Positions 26,417 through 35,190 of a stretch of 64,000 nucleotides of DNA are shown here, piece by piece. The notes under the pieces were generated by a model that worked only from the letters and a program-made list of their open reading frames with translations, was not told the DNA's origin and did not search any database. Each line of letters starts with the position of its first letter. Positions within the stretch are counted from its first letter, which is position 1. The DNA is from Pseudomonas sp. (GTDB lineage: Bacteria; Pseudomonadota; Gammaproteobacteria; Pseudomonadales; Pseudomonadaceae): positions 1 through 64,000 of the forward strand of contig NZ_JAGIBG010000002.1 of the NCBI RefSeq assembly GCF_017744435.1. Direction: 5' to 3'. Both the position numbers and the translations under genes were made by a program.

Positions 26417-27337
26417 TCAGGCATGCTCGACGAACACATCAGCAAACACCTGCCCCCGCGGCACCCCGGCAATGAACAGCCGCCGGGCAAACCGCTCGAC
26501 GCTACTTGGCGCACCGCACACCAGCGCCACTGTCTGCCGCGATGACGGCCGCAACCCTGCCAACGCCTCCTCCATCTGCTCCGCGAGCACCAGCTCGATT
26601 TTCACGCCCTGCAGTTGCATCAACGGCTCAGCCAGATAGTGCCCAACGCTATCTCGCGCCACATGCACCACCCGAATCTCCCCTTGATGCCCCTGGCGCA
26701 TCGCTTCGCGCAAGATGCCCCACAACGGCGCCAAGCCGGTGCCCGCTGCCAGCAACCAGAGCGGCCGCGCCTGCCAGTCCGGGTCATAATGCAGCGCCCC
26801 GCCCCTTAGCTCACCGAGGCGCAACTCGTCGCCTACCTGCAACCCACGGGCCTTGTCACTAAAGGCACCCGGCCGCTGGCAGTCGATATGAAACTCCAGA
26901 AAATCTTCTTCGCCCGGCAGGCTGGCCAATGAATAAGGCCTTGCAACAGGCCCGTCCCACAACACCACATGCTGCCCCGTCTGATAACGCAGCGCCCTTT
27001 CCGGTCGCAGCCGCAAGCGCAGCACATCGCCAAACCAGCCCACTGCGCAGACCCGCGCTGGCACGCCATCCTGTTGCGGGTCGAACACCGCCACGCGCAG
27101 GTCCTCGACCACCCGGCACTGGCAGGCCAGGCGCCAGCCCTGGGCATGCTTGTCCAGCGCCAGAGCCTCGGGCAAGGCGTCCACCGGCTGCCCTTGCAGG
27201 CAATGCACCAGGCAGGCGTGGCAACTGCCGGCACGGCAGCTGTAGGGCACATTGAGCCCGGCCTCGTTCAAGGCATCGAGCAGGTTGCTGCCGGTCGGCA
27301 CCGCCCAGCGGCGCGTGCCCACGCAAAGTTCGGGCAT
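26417..27337 (-). CDS. Two-domain ferredoxin/flavin oxidoreductase
   Basis: This 306-aa protein joins an N-terminal plant-type [2Fe-2S] ferredoxin domain to a C-terminal flavin reductase. The cluster cysteines are C34, C39 and C42 (CRAGSCHAC), with C72 (LACQC) as the fourth. The flavin motif RPYSLAS follows near residue 140 and the nucleotide motif GTGLAPLWGILREA near residue 215. The layout resembles reductase components of oxygenases (VanB- or phenol hydroxylase-reductase-like) but no oxygenase lies nearby, so its electron acceptor is unknown. ATG 27337 is chosen; the next in-frame start upstream lacks a ribosome site. Confidence 0.88.
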   Translation of the reverse strand: MPELCVGTRRWAVPTGSNLLDALNEAGLNVPYSCRAGSCHACLVHCLQGQPVDALPEALALDKHAQGWRLACQCRVVEDLRVAVFDPQQDGVPARVCAVGWFGDVLRLRLRPERALRYQTGQHVVLWDGPVARPYSLASLPGEEDFLEFHIDCQRPGAFSDKARGLQVGDELRLGELRGGALHYDPDWQARPLWLLAAGTGLAPLWGILREAMRQGHQGEIRVVHVARDSVGHYLAEPLMQLQGVKIELVLAEQMEEALAGLRPSSRQTVALVCGAPSSVERFARRLFIAGVPRGQVFADVFVEHA

Positions 27338-27587
27338 GGTAAGTCTGTCTCCATCGATCACCGGGTCACTGTATGCCAAGCGCGCATTGGCAGCAAAAAG
27401 GATGCCTGCCAACTGCCGACCATGGTCCAGACCACGCGCAGGTGTTTCGCGCGGTGAGGCGCGCTATACTGCCGCGCCCTTTTGCGTCGGCCAGCCTGCC
27501 GGCGCGCCTTGCAAGGCGCTTCGACACGCTGGTCGGCACCGTCGAGCGTCTTTTTGAATGTTCCCGTCTTTAAGAGGAGCGCGCTGC

Positions 27588-29111
27588 ATGACCGTGATCA
27601 AGCAAGACGACCTGATTCAGAGCGTCGCCGACGCCCTGCAATTCATCTCGTACTACCACCCCGTCGATTTCATCCAGGCGATGCACGAGGCCTACCTGCG
27701 CGAAGAGTCGCCAGCGGCACGCGACTCCATCGCCCAGATCCTGATCAACTCGCGCATGTGCGCCACCGGCCACCGCCCGATCTGCCAGGACACCGGTATC
27801 GTCACCGTGTTCGTGCGCGTGGGCATGGACGTGCGCTGGGACGGCGCCACCCTGAGCGTCGACGACATGATCAACGAAGGTGTGCGTCGCGCCTACAACC
27901 TGCCTGAAAACGTCCTGCGCGCCTCGATCCTGGCCGACCCGGCCGGTGCCCGCAAGAACACCAAGGACAACACCCCGGCCGTCATCCACTACTCCATCGT
28001 CCCTGGCGACAAGGTCGAGGTCGACGTTGCAGCCAAAGGCGGCGGCTCGGAGAACAAGTCGAAGATGGCCATGCTCAACCCGTCCGACTCGATCGTCGAC
28101 TGGGTGCTCAAGACCGTCCCGACCATGGGCGCTGGCTGGTGCCCGCCTGGCATGCTCGGCATCGGCATCGGCGGTACCGCCGAGAAGGCCGCGGTAATGG
28201 CCAAGGAAGTGTTGATGGAGTCCATCGACATCCACGAACTGAAAGCCCGTGGCCCACAGAACCGCCTGGAAGAGATCCGCCTGGAGCTGTTCGAGAAGGT
28301 CAACCAGCTGGGCATCGGCGCCCAGGGCCTGGGCGGCCTGACCACCGTGCTCGACGTCAAGATCATGGACTACCCGACCCACGCGGCTTCGCTGCCGGTC
28401 TGCATGATCCCTAACTGCGCCGCCACCCGCCACGCCCACTTCGTGCTCGACGGCTCCGGCCCGGCCGAGCTGGAAGCGCCGTCGCTGGACGCCTACCCGG
28501 AAATCGTCTGGGAAGCCGGCCCGAGCGCCCGCCGCGTCAACCTCGACGACATCACCCCTGAGGAAGTCGCCAGCTGGAAGCCGGGCGAGACCATCCTGCT
28601 CAACGGCAAGATGCTCACCGGCCGCGACGCCGCGCACAAGCGCATGGTCGAGATGCTCAACCGCGGTGAAGAACTGCCGGTGGACCTGAAAGGTCGCTTC
28701 ATCTACTACGTCGGCCCGGTCGACCCGGTTGGTGACGAAGTGGTAGGCCCAGCCGGCCCGACCACTGCCACCCGCATGGACAAGTTCACCCGCCAGATCC
28801 TCGAACAGACCGGCCTGCTGGGCATGATCGGCAAGTCCGAGCGTGGCCCGACCGCGATCGAAGCGATCAAGGACAACAAGGCCGTGTACCTGATGGCCGT
28901 GGGTGGCGCTGCCTACCTGGTGGCCCAGGCCATCCGCAAGTCGAAGGTCCTGGCCTTCGCCGAGCTGGGCATGGAAGCGATCTACGAGTTCGAGGTCAAA
29001 GACATGCCGGTGACCGTCGCGGTCGACAGCAACGGTGAGTCGGTGCACATCACTGGCCCTGCCCTGTGGCAGAGCAAGATTGCCCAAAGCCTGGCAGTCG
29101 AAGTGAAGTAA
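27588..29111 (+). CDS. fumA: Class I fumarate hydratase
   Basis: Class I fumarase interconverts fumarate and L-malate in the TCA cycle using an oxygen-sensitive [4Fe-4S] cluster. The 507-aa single polypeptide contains both the alpha part, with CATGHRPICQDTGIVTVF near residue 60 supplying cluster and active-site residues, and the beta part, with the conserved GPTTATRMD segment near residue 390. ATG 27588 is used (aagaggag upstream) rather than the in-frame ATG 10 codons earlier. Pseudomonads also have iron-free FumC, so fumA is expected to serve in iron-replete cells. Confidence 0.95.
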   Translation: MTVIKQDDLIQSVADALQFISYYHPVDFIQAMHEAYLREESPAARDSIAQILINSRMCATGHRPICQDTGIVTVFVRVGMDVRWDGATLSVDDMINEGVRRAYNLPENVLRASILADPAGARKNTKDNTPAVIHYSIVPGDKVEVDVAAKGGGSENKSKMAMLNPSDSIVDWVLKTVPTMGAGWCPPGMLGIGIGGTAEKAAVMAKEVLMESIDIHELKARGPQNRLEEIRLELFEKVNQLGIGAQGLGGLTTVLDVKIMDYPTHAASLPVCMIPNCAATRHAHFVLDGSGPAELEAPSLDAYPEIVWEAGPSARRVNLDDITPEEVASWKPGETILLNGKMLTGRDAAHKRMVEMLNRGEELPVDLKGRFIYYVGPVDPVGDEVVGPAGPTTATRMDKFTRQILEQTGLLGMIGKSERGPTAIEAIKDNKAVYLMAVGGAAYLVAQAIRKSKVLAFAELGMEAIYEFEVKDMPVTVAVDSNGESVHITGPALWQSKIAQSLAVEVK

Positions 29112-29123
29112 ACCTGCTGTAAC

Positions 29124-29228
29124 GGCGGCGCCTGCTTCGCGGGCACGCCCGCTCCCACAAGTACAGCTCAAGCTTGAAGGCTACGCTGTACCTGTGGGAG
29201 CGGGCATGCTCGCGAAGCAGGCGCCGCC
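29124..29228. repeat. Inverted REP pair with extended arms
   Basis: The outer part ggcggcgcctgcttcgcg at 29124 matches cgcgaagcaggcgccgcc ending at 29228, so the complementary arms are longer than the usual REP core (ggcacgcccgctcccaca). It lies between convergent fumA and the nitrilase gene. Confidence 0.86.
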
Positions 29229-29232
29229 GCTC

Positions 29233-30105
29233 TCACAGAAGTCTCTCGAACTGTTCCGGCCAGTCCCTGCGGGTAAACACTTGCCCTTCCCGCCTCACCC
29301 GCCGCACTTCCTCAAGATCCACCTCACACACCAGCCACTGGCTGCTCACCGGGCTCATCGCCCCACTCAGCGCAACCACCCCGTCTCCCGGCATCCCATG
29401 ATCCGGCGGAACGAACAGCCCAGCCCGGCCGATGTTCTCATCCAGTGCCGGCGACCAGGGCGCCACCCCCACCGTCGGGCTCTGCAACACGGCAATCTGG
29501 TTTTCCAGTGCCCGTGCCTGCGCGCCAATGCGTACCCGATGGTAGCCTGCCTCGGTATCGGTGCAGCTCGGCGCCAGGATCAGGTCGACACCACCCTCGG
29601 CCAGGCGCCGCGCCAGCATCGGGAACTCGTTGTCATAGCAGATCAGGATGCCCAGGCGGCCAAGCGCGGTGTCGAACACCTGCAGGCCATGACCTGCGGC
29701 AATGCCCCACTGCTCCCGCTCGAAGCGGGTCATCATCAGTTTGTCCTGATAGCCGAGCACGCCCTCGGGGCCGAACAGCCAGGCACGGTTGCGGTATTGC
29801 CCGTCGCGGTCGAGCACCGGCAGGCTGCCCGGCTGCAGGTAGATGCCCCAGCGCCGGGCAAGCCCTTCGCACAACGCCAACCAGGGCTCGATCAGCGGCT
29901 GGATGCCGGCGATCGAGGCCTTGAGGTCACCACGCTGTTCGGCCGGCAACTGGCCGCTGAGCACCAGCCCGGCGTATTCCGGCAACAGCAGCAGCTGGGC
30001 GCTTGCCGCCACCGCCTCGGCACACAAGGCCTGCAGATGCTCGGCATAGGCGTCCCAGGTTTCATGCAGCTCGATGGCGTACTGGCACGCCGCGAGGCGG
30101 ATCAA
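29233..30105 (-). CDS. Carbon-nitrogen hydrolase (nitrilase superfamily)
   Basis: This 290-aa protein has the superfamily Glu-Lys-Cys triad: Glu43 in LLPEYAG, the lysine in GYQDKLMMTRFE and the cysteine in ILICYDNEFP. Members hydrolyse amides or nitriles in the cytoplasm; this one is closest in feel to amidase-type branches with an N-terminal MIRLAACQYAI strand. Its start overlaps the stop of the acetyltransferase gene (ATGA), so the two are cotranslated. The substrate is unknown. Confidence 0.88.
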   Translation of the reverse strand: MIRLAACQYAIELHETWDAYAEHLQALCAEAVAASAQLLLLPEYAGLVLSGQLPAEQRGDLKASIAGIQPLIEPWLALCEGLARRWGIYLQPGSLPVLDRDGQYRNRAWLFGPEGVLGYQDKLMMTRFEREQWGIAAGHGLQVFDTALGRLGILICYDNEFPMLARRLAEGGVDLILAPSCTDTEAGYHRVRIGAQARALENQIAVLQSPTVGVAPWSPALDENIGRAGLFVPPDHGMPGDGVVALSGAMSPVSSQWLVCEVDLEEVRRVRREGQVFTRRDWPEQFERLL

Positions 30106-30692
30106 ATGGGCAGCTCCTTGGTCCAGAACGACATGATCTTTTCCGAGCTTTCCGACTCGTCCAAATCACGCCAGGCGTAGCTCGTGCGCAAGGCCGGGTC
30201 ATGCAGGAAGCCGCGATTGCGCCAGAACCCGTGCAGCGGCTTGTAGTCGGCAGGCCGGCGCGGATGCACACCCGGGCGCTCCACGGCACAGAACGCGCAG
30301 AAGTCGAATTCGGCCAGTTTGTGGGCATAGGACTCGCGCTCGATGAAAAAGCGCACGCCCAGGCCCCGGCCACGGTACGCCGGCAGTACCAGCGACTCAC
30401 CGAAGTAGTAGACGCTGGCCGGGTCGCGCCCCAGCGCCAGGAATGGCTGCTGGAACTGCGGAGCCACATCCACCAGCGGCAGGCCGGTGGAGGCGCCAAC
30501 CACCTGGCCGTCGTCCAGGGCCAGCACCACCAGGCTGCGCCCGGAACGGGTGTAGCTGGCCAGGTAGTCGGCCTCGTACTCCGGGGTGCCGTCGTAGAGG
30601 TAGGGGAACTCGCGGAACACGGTCAGGCGCAGGCGAGCGAGGTCATCGATGTAAGGCGCGATAGCGGCGCCGTGCAACAGGCGTATTTCCAT
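30102..30692 (-). CDS. GNAT-family N-acetyltransferase
   Basis: This 196-aa protein is a GNAT acetyltransferase. The acetyl-CoA pyrophosphate loop is LPAYRGRGLGVRFF (Q/R-x-x-G-x-G/A type) near residue 105, preceded by the VYYFGESLVL strand. It begins MEIRLLHGAAIAPYIDDLARLR, and the C-terminal half is longer than in minimal GNATs. It is cotranslated with the carbon-nitrogen hydrolase immediately downstream, which suggests that the pair act on one amide or amine compound, perhaps for detoxification or salvage. This link is an inference. Confidence 0.85.
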   Translation of the reverse strand: MEIRLLHGAAIAPYIDDLARLRLTVFREFPYLYDGTPEYEADYLASYTRSGRSLVVLALDDGQVVGASTGLPLVDVAPQFQQPFLALGRDPASVYYFGESLVLPAYRGRGLGVRFFIERESYAHKLAEFDFCAFCAVERPGVHPRRPADYKPLHGFWRNRGFLHDPALRTSYAWRDLDESESSEKIMSFWTKELPI

Positions 30693-30807
30693 GCTTGGCG
30701 GTCGTTTTGTCGATGTGGATGACGCGCTCGGCTAAGCCGGGCTTGAGGGGAAACCCTATCATCCGAGCCAGCACACTGCCTTTTCCCTACACGACAGGAA
30801 TTGTTCC

Positions 30808-31206
30808 ATGACCGCTACCGAACTGGTAAATGCTTACTACGCTGCCTTCAATGCTGGCGACATGCCGGCCTTCCTGGCACTGCTCAGCGAAGACGTGATC
30901 CACGACATCAACCAGGGCGAGCGGCACATGGGCAAAGCGAAGTTCGCTGCGTTCATGGACAAGATGAACCGCTGCTACCGCGAGCGCCTGGCCGATATCG
31001 TGGTGATGCAGAACGCCGATGGCAGCCGGGCGGCGGCGGAGTTCACCGTACATGGCGAATACCTGGCCGACGACGAAGGCTTGCCGGCAGCCAATGGGCA
31101 GACCTACGTGCTGCCGGCGGGGGCCTTCTTCTACATCCACTGCGGCAAGATTGCCCGGGTCACCAACTACTACAACCTCAATGACTGGGTCGAACAGGTT
31201 GCCTGA
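30808..31206 (+). CDS. SnoaL/ketosteroid isomerase-like protein
   Basis: This 132-aa protein is a single NTF2-like fold of the SnoaL type: MTATELVNAYYAAFNAGDMPAFLALLSEDVIHDINQGER gives the two helices and first strand that surround the pocket, and the sequence ends in a beta-sheet with FYIHCGKIARVTNYYN. Such domains bind small hydrophobic ligands and may be isomerases or hydrolases; many have unknown ligands. It is a lone gene between divergent and convergent neighbours. Confidence 0.83.
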   Translation: MTATELVNAYYAAFNAGDMPAFLALLSEDVIHDINQGERHMGKAKFAAFMDKMNRCYRERLADIVVMQNADGSRAAAEFTVHGEYLADDEGLPAANGQTYVLPAGAFFYIHCGKIARVTNYYNLNDWVEQVA

Positions 31207-31234
31207 CGCAACACGGCCCCTGTGGGAGCGTCCG

Positions 31235-31813
31235 TCAGGCGATACGGGTGCCAAGCACCTTGAGGAAGGCGGCCAGCCAGGCCGGGTGCGCCGGCCAGGC
31301 GGGCGCGGTCACCAGGTTACCATCGACATGCGCCTGGTCCACCGCGATATCGATGAACGTGCCACCGGCCAGGCGCACTTCCGGCGCACAGGCCGGATAC
31401 GCACTGCACTCGCGCCCTTCCAGCACACCCGCCGCCGCCAGCAGCTGCGCGCCATGGCACACCGCCGCAATCGGCTTGCCGGCCTGGTCGAACGCCCTCA
31501 CCAGCTCCAGCACCTTCTCATCCAGGCGCAGGTACTCCGGCGCACGGCCGCCAGGGATCAGCAACGCGTCATAACCCTCGGCCCGTACCCGCACAAAATC
31601 GTAGTTCAGGGCAAAGTTGTGCCCTGGCTTTTCGCTGTAGGTCTGCTCGCCTTCGAAATCATGAATCGCCGTGCGCACGGTCTGCCCCGCGACCTTTTCC
31701 GGGCATACCGCATGCACCGTGTGCCCGACCATGCTCAGCGCCTGGAACGGCACCATGGCCTCGTAATCTTCGACATAGTCGCCAACCAGCATGAGAATCT
31801 TCTTCGCCGTCAT
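31235..31813 (-). CDS. DJ-1/PfpI-family protein
   Basis: This 192-aa protein shows the DJ-1/PfpI alpha/beta fold. The reactive cysteine is in the elbow [10 protein letters not shown], preceded by [13 protein letters not shown], which gives the oxyanion part. Relatives include PfpI-type peptidases, glyoxalase III and deglycases; the exact activity is not read from the sequence. ATG 31813 is preferred because AAGGAG lies 8 bases upstream; an in-frame GTG three codons earlier overlaps that site. Confidence 0.87.
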   Translation of the reverse strand: MTAKKILMLVGDYVEDYEAMVPFQALSMVGHTVHAVCPEKVAGQTVRTAIHDFEGEQTYSEKPGHNFALNYDFVRVRAEGYDALLIPGGRAPEYLRLDEKVLELVRAFDQAGKPIAAVCHGAQLLAAAGVLEGRECSAYPACAPEVRLAGGTFIDIAVDQAHVDGNLVTAPAWPAHPAWLAAFLKVLGTRIA

Positions 31814-31864
31814 CGCACCCACTCCTTCGATTGCCTAGGGACAGTCACTGCACGATAGCCGTTC

Positions 31865-33022
31865 TCAGTCGCGCCGGTCGAGCAAGTTGACCACCAGCCG
31901 GTCCAGCCATCCCCACACGCGCTGCTTCACCCGACGCCACAGCGGCCGGGCATGCCAGTGGTCAAGGTCGACCACCTCGCTCAAGGCAAAATCGCGCTCG
32001 AAGCTGGCCTGCACGGCAGCCGTCAACGGCGGGTCGAGTGCCTCGATGTTGGCCTCCAGGTTGAAGCGCAGGTTCCAGTGATCGAAGTTGCACGAACCGA
32101 CACTGACCCAGTCGTCGATCAGCACCATCTTCAAATGCAGGAAGCACGGCTGGTACTCGTAGATGCGCACTCCGGCACGCAGCAATCGGGGGTAATAACG
32201 GTGCCCGGCGTAACGCACCGAAGGGTGGTCAGTGCGCGGTCCGGTCAACAGCAAGCGCACGTCGACGCCTTTGCTGGCGGCGCGGCGCAACGACCGGCGC
32301 ACGCTCCAGGTCGGCAGGAAGTAAGGCGTGGCCAGCCACACCCGCTGTTTGCCACTGTTGATCGCCCGTACCAGCGAATGCAGGATGTCCTGGTGCTGGC
32401 GGGCGTCGGCATAGGCCACCCGGCCCATGCCCTGGCCTTGCACCGGCACCTTGGGCAGGCGCGGCAGGCCGAAGCCCTCGGCCGGGCGCCAGGCGGTGCG
32501 GCGGTTGTTGGCTTGCCACTGGCGGTCGAACAGCAACTGCCAGTCGCTCACCACCGGCCCTTGCATCTGCACCATCACCTCGTGCCAGGCGCTGGTCGCC
32601 TCACCTGGCGTCCAGAACTCGTCGGTGACGCCCGTGCCGCCCACCACCGCCCAGCGTTCGTCCACCAGCAACAGCTTGCGATGGTCGCGGTACAGGTTGC
32701 GAAAACCCCGCTTCCAGCGCAGGCGGTTATACCAGCGCAAGTACACCCCGGCCTCCAGCAGGCGCTGGCGCAACGCCGCGGTAAAGGCCAGCGAACCATA
32801 GTCATCGAACAGGCAACGCACCCGCACGCCGCGCCGTGCCACCTGCTCCAGCGCCTCCACCACTGCCTCGGCACACGCACCGGCCTCGACCAGATACAGT
32901 TCGAGGTCGACCTGGAACTCGGCGCGCAGGATCGCCTGGAGCATGCGTGGAAAGAATTCGGGGCCGTCGATCAGCAGTTCGAACTCATTGCCATCCCGCC
33001 AGGGGAAGACCGGCCCCGGCAT
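31865..33022 (-). CDS. clsB: Cardiolipin synthase B-like phospholipase D protein
   Basis: This 385-aa protein has two phospholipase D HKD motifs: HRKLLLVD near residue 113 and HLKMVLIDD near residue 297. This is the ClsB layout (no N-terminal transmembrane pair, unlike ClsA), used to form cardiolipin from phosphatidylglycerol and another phospholipid. Downstream of the second motif the usual GSCNFDHWNLRFNLEAN segment is present. It starts one base after the stop of the YceI gene and is probably the last gene of a four-gene minus-strand operon. Confidence 0.9.
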   Translation of the reverse strand: MPGPVFPWRDGNEFELLIDGPEFFPRMLQAILRAEFQVDLELYLVEAGACAEAVVEALEQVARRGVRVRCLFDDYGSLAFTAALRQRLLEAGVYLRWYNRLRWKRGFRNLYRDHRKLLLVDERWAVVGGTGVTDEFWTPGEATSAWHEVMVQMQGPVVSDWQLLFDRQWQANNRRTAWRPAEGFGLPRLPKVPVQGQGMGRVAYADARQHQDILHSLVRAINSGKQRVWLATPYFLPTWSVRRSLRRAASKGVDVRLLLTGPRTDHPSVRYAGHRYYPRLLRAGVRIYEYQPCFLHLKMVLIDDWVSVGSCNFDHWNLRFNLEANIEALDPPLTAAVQASFERDFALSEVVDLDHWHARPLWRRVKQRVWGWLDRLVVNLLDRRD

Positions 33023-33023
33023 G

Positions 33024-33605
33024 TCAGCGGGCGTTGAAGATCAGTACCGCATTGACCGGTACCGACGGGTTGATGGATTTTAGTCTGGCGAACTTGCGCA
33101 GGCTTTCCAGCCCAGGCAACAGACCAAAGTCCGAGGCCCGTAGCACCAGCGGTTCGAGGGTCACCACCTGGAAGCGCCGCTCATCCAGGCGGGTGGCCAG
33201 CAGCAACGCGTTGTAGCTGTGCGATTGGCCGTGCAGGGTGACGGTCAGCGGCAGGCGCAGTTCGATCTGCGCACCGTCGGCCAGGTCGTTGATCGGCCGC
33301 AAGTCGATCTGCGCCTTCACGCTCGCCTCGGCGAAGCGCTCTACCTCGAACAGGTTGTCGCGCATCTGCTCGTCACGCAGCGGGATGCCGCTGCTCACCG
33401 AGTCCATCTCGATGCTCAGCGCAGCCGCGCCCTTGCGGTTGACGCTGCCGTGCAGCACCAGAAAACGATGCACCTCGGCGGTATCACCGTTCTTGCCGGT
33501 GACGAATGACAAGCGTGATGACTCACCATCGAGGTGCCAGTTGGCGTGGGCGGGCAGGCACAAAGCCAGCAGCAGGGCAGGCAGAAAACGGGGCAGCTTG
33601 AACAT
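33024..33605 (-). CDS. YceI-like periplasmic protein
   Basis: This 193-aa protein has a signal peptide (MFKLPRFLPALLLALCLPAHA, cut after about residue 21) and then a YceI lipocalin-like barrel beginning WHLDGESSRLSFVTGKNG. YceI proteins bind isoprenoid-type lipids in the periplasm; the native ligand is usually unknown. It is directly upstream of clsB with one base between them and follows a small membrane-anchored protein, so it may help envelope lipid handling. Confidence 0.85.
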   Translation of the reverse strand: MFKLPRFLPALLLALCLPAHANWHLDGESSRLSFVTGKNGDTAEVHRFLVLHGSVNRKGAAALSIEMDSVSSGIPLRDEQMRDNLFEVERFAEASVKAQIDLRPINDLADGAQIELRLPLTVTLHGQSHSYNALLLATRLDERRFQVVTLEPLVLRASDFGLLPGLESLRKFARLKSINPSVPVNAVLIFNAR

Positions 33606-33649
33606 GACAGGTCTCGTGAAACTTGACCGTCAACCTTACCCGCCCGCCC

Positions 33650-33946
33650 TCATGGCAGCAAGCGGCAGCCGGCCTGCGCGCCCTGCCACGCCGCCTGGTT
33701 GCGCTGGCCGAGGCCTTCGGCGGTGACCCGCCGTTGCGGGCCGTCTTCCTCCAGGCGGCTCAGGGGCAACCATTGCTTCACATAGCCCCGGCAATAGGCC
33801 TCGTCGAAGCCCATGACGAAGCGGCACGAGCAGTACTCCTTGGCCGAATAGGCCGACAGGATGCTCGGGAAGTCCGCCAGCGCCTGGCGCTCGAGCCAGG
33901 CCCAGCCGAGCAAGGCGACGATCACCAGCAACAGCACGCGCTTCAT
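33650..33946 (-). CDS. Small membrane-anchored cysteine-containing protein
   Basis: This 98-aa protein starts with one hydrophobic helix (KRVLLLVIVALLGWAWL, residues 2-18) and then a mostly hydrophilic part with four cysteines (YCSCRFVMGFDEAYCRGY and AGCRLLP) that would lie in the periplasm and could form two disulfides. The ATG overlaps the stop of the beta-lactamase-fold gene (ATGA), so it is translated with it. I do not recognise a named family. Its spacing and coupling make it a real gene; a role as partner or stabiliser of the upstream hydrolase is possible but unproved. Confidence 0.75.
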   Translation of the reverse strand: MKRVLLLVIVALLGWAWLERQALADFPSILSAYSAKEYCSCRFVMGFDEAYCRGYVKQWLPLSRLEEDGPQRRVTAEGLGQRNQAAWQGAQAGCRLLP

Positions 33947-35025
33947 GCGCCCTCCTTGGCCAGCGCCGCCAGCACCCGCTTGAGCAGTTCGTTGTGGCGG
34001 TAGCTGCCATCGCGGTCATCGGCATAGCGCACGATCAGCAGTTTCTGCGACGGCACGATATACAGCGCCTGGCCCCAGTGGCCAAGCGCAGCGTAGGTAT
34101 CGGTCGGGGCGTCGGGCCACGGTGTCGGGCTGCCCGGCAATGGCAGGTTGAGCCACCAGTGGCCGCCCGGGTTGGCTTCGCCGGGCATCGCGGCGGCCAG
34201 GGTAAAGGGTGTGCGGTTGAAGGCAACCCAGCTCGGCGGCAGCAGCTGGCGACCTTGCCAGCGGCCATCGCGCTGCATCAGCAAGCCGATGCGCGCCAGG
34301 TCCCGGGCACTGAGATAGAGGTAGGAAGAGCCAACGAACGTACCTGCACCGTCGCGTTCCCAGACCGCGCTGTCGATGCCCAGCGGGGTGAACAGCGCCT
34401 GCCAGGGGTAGTCGGCATAGGTGCCGGCATCGAGCATGCCGCGCAAGACGGCTGCCAGCACGTTGCTGTCGCCACTGGAGTAGAGAAAGCGCTGGCCGGG
34501 CTTTTCAGCGCCGGCGCGGGCGGCGGTATAGGCCGCCATGTCGTCGCGCCCACGGGTATAGAGCATGGCCACGACCGAAGACTTCAACGGTGCGTACTCG
34601 TAGTCTTCCTGCCAGTCCAGGCCGCTGGCCCAGTGCAGCAGGTCGGCCAGGTGCACGTCAGGATGGGCCTGCATCGGCGGGTAGAAACGTGCGGCTGGGT
34701 CCTGCAGCTGGAAACGGCCTTCACCCTGGGCGACGCCTAGCACGGTGGCCAGCACGCTCTTGCTGACCGACCAGGTCAGGTGGGCAGTATTGGCGGTGGT
34801 AGGGGCGCTGTAGCGTTCGTGTAGGATGCGACCGTCGCGGATGATCAACAGGGCGTCGGTGCGGATGCCGCTGCGCTCGCTGGCGTTGCGTTCGGGGAAG
34901 GCGTAGGTGTCGACGGCTTGCCAGTCGAGAGCGGTATTGTCGATTGGCCAGTCCGGTTCGGGCCAGACTTCGGCCCAGGCGGGCATGATGGTCAGGCCAA
35001 TGATTGCCAACAGGGTCTTGATCAT
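33943..35025 (-). CDS. Serine beta-lactamase-fold hydrolase
   Basis: This 360-aa secreted protein has a signal peptide (MIKTLLAIIGLTIMPAWA) and a class C-like fold. The S-x-x-K catalytic motif is SVSK in HLTWSVSKSVLATVLG near residue 90, and the Tyr motif is in FLYSSGDSN. It most resembles 6-aminohexanoate-dimer hydrolase/EstB-type esterases and D-Ala-D-Ala peptidase relatives, not resistance enzymes of AmpC type, because the KTG box is replaced by ALGHWGQ. The first gene of a likely operon with the small cysteine protein, YceI and clsB. Substrate unknown. Confidence 0.83.
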   Translation of the reverse strand: MIKTLLAIIGLTIMPAWAEVWPEPDWPIDNTALDWQAVDTYAFPERNASERSGIRTDALLIIRDGRILHERYSAPTTANTAHLTWSVSKSVLATVLGVAQGEGRFQLQDPAARFYPPMQAHPDVHLADLLHWASGLDWQEDYEYAPLKSSVVAMLYTRGRDDMAAYTAARAGAEKPGQRFLYSSGDSNVLAAVLRGMLDAGTYADYPWQALFTPLGIDSAVWERDGAGTFVGSSYLYLSARDLARIGLLMQRDGRWQGRQLLPPSWVAFNRTPFTLAAAMPGEANPGGHWWLNLPLPGSPTPWPDAPTDTYAALGHWGQALYIVPSQKLLIVRYADDRDGSYRHNELLKRVLAALAKEGA

Positions 35026-35040
35026 GGGGCATGCCTTGTT

Positions 35041-35158
35041 GGGGCCGCTTCGCACCCCATCGCAGGCAAGCCAGCTCCCACATGTCCAGCGCAAGCTTGA
35101 AGCATTGCACCGTCCTGTAGGAGCTGGCTTGCCTGCGATGGGCTGCAGAGCAGCCCCA
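35041..35158. repeat. Inverted REP pair (aagccagctcc variant)
   Basis: catcgcaggcaagccagctcc faces ggagctggcttgcctgcgatg, with shorter flanking ggggc/gcccc arms. The unit core differs from the other REP copies in the window. Confidence 0.84.
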
Positions 35159-35190
35159 GAATCTAAAGGATCACGCAGTCTTGCAGACTT

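Noticed and set aside
27570..29171. A 533-codon open frame opposite fumA
   Set aside because: Antisense shadow of class I fumarase; no recognisable domain.
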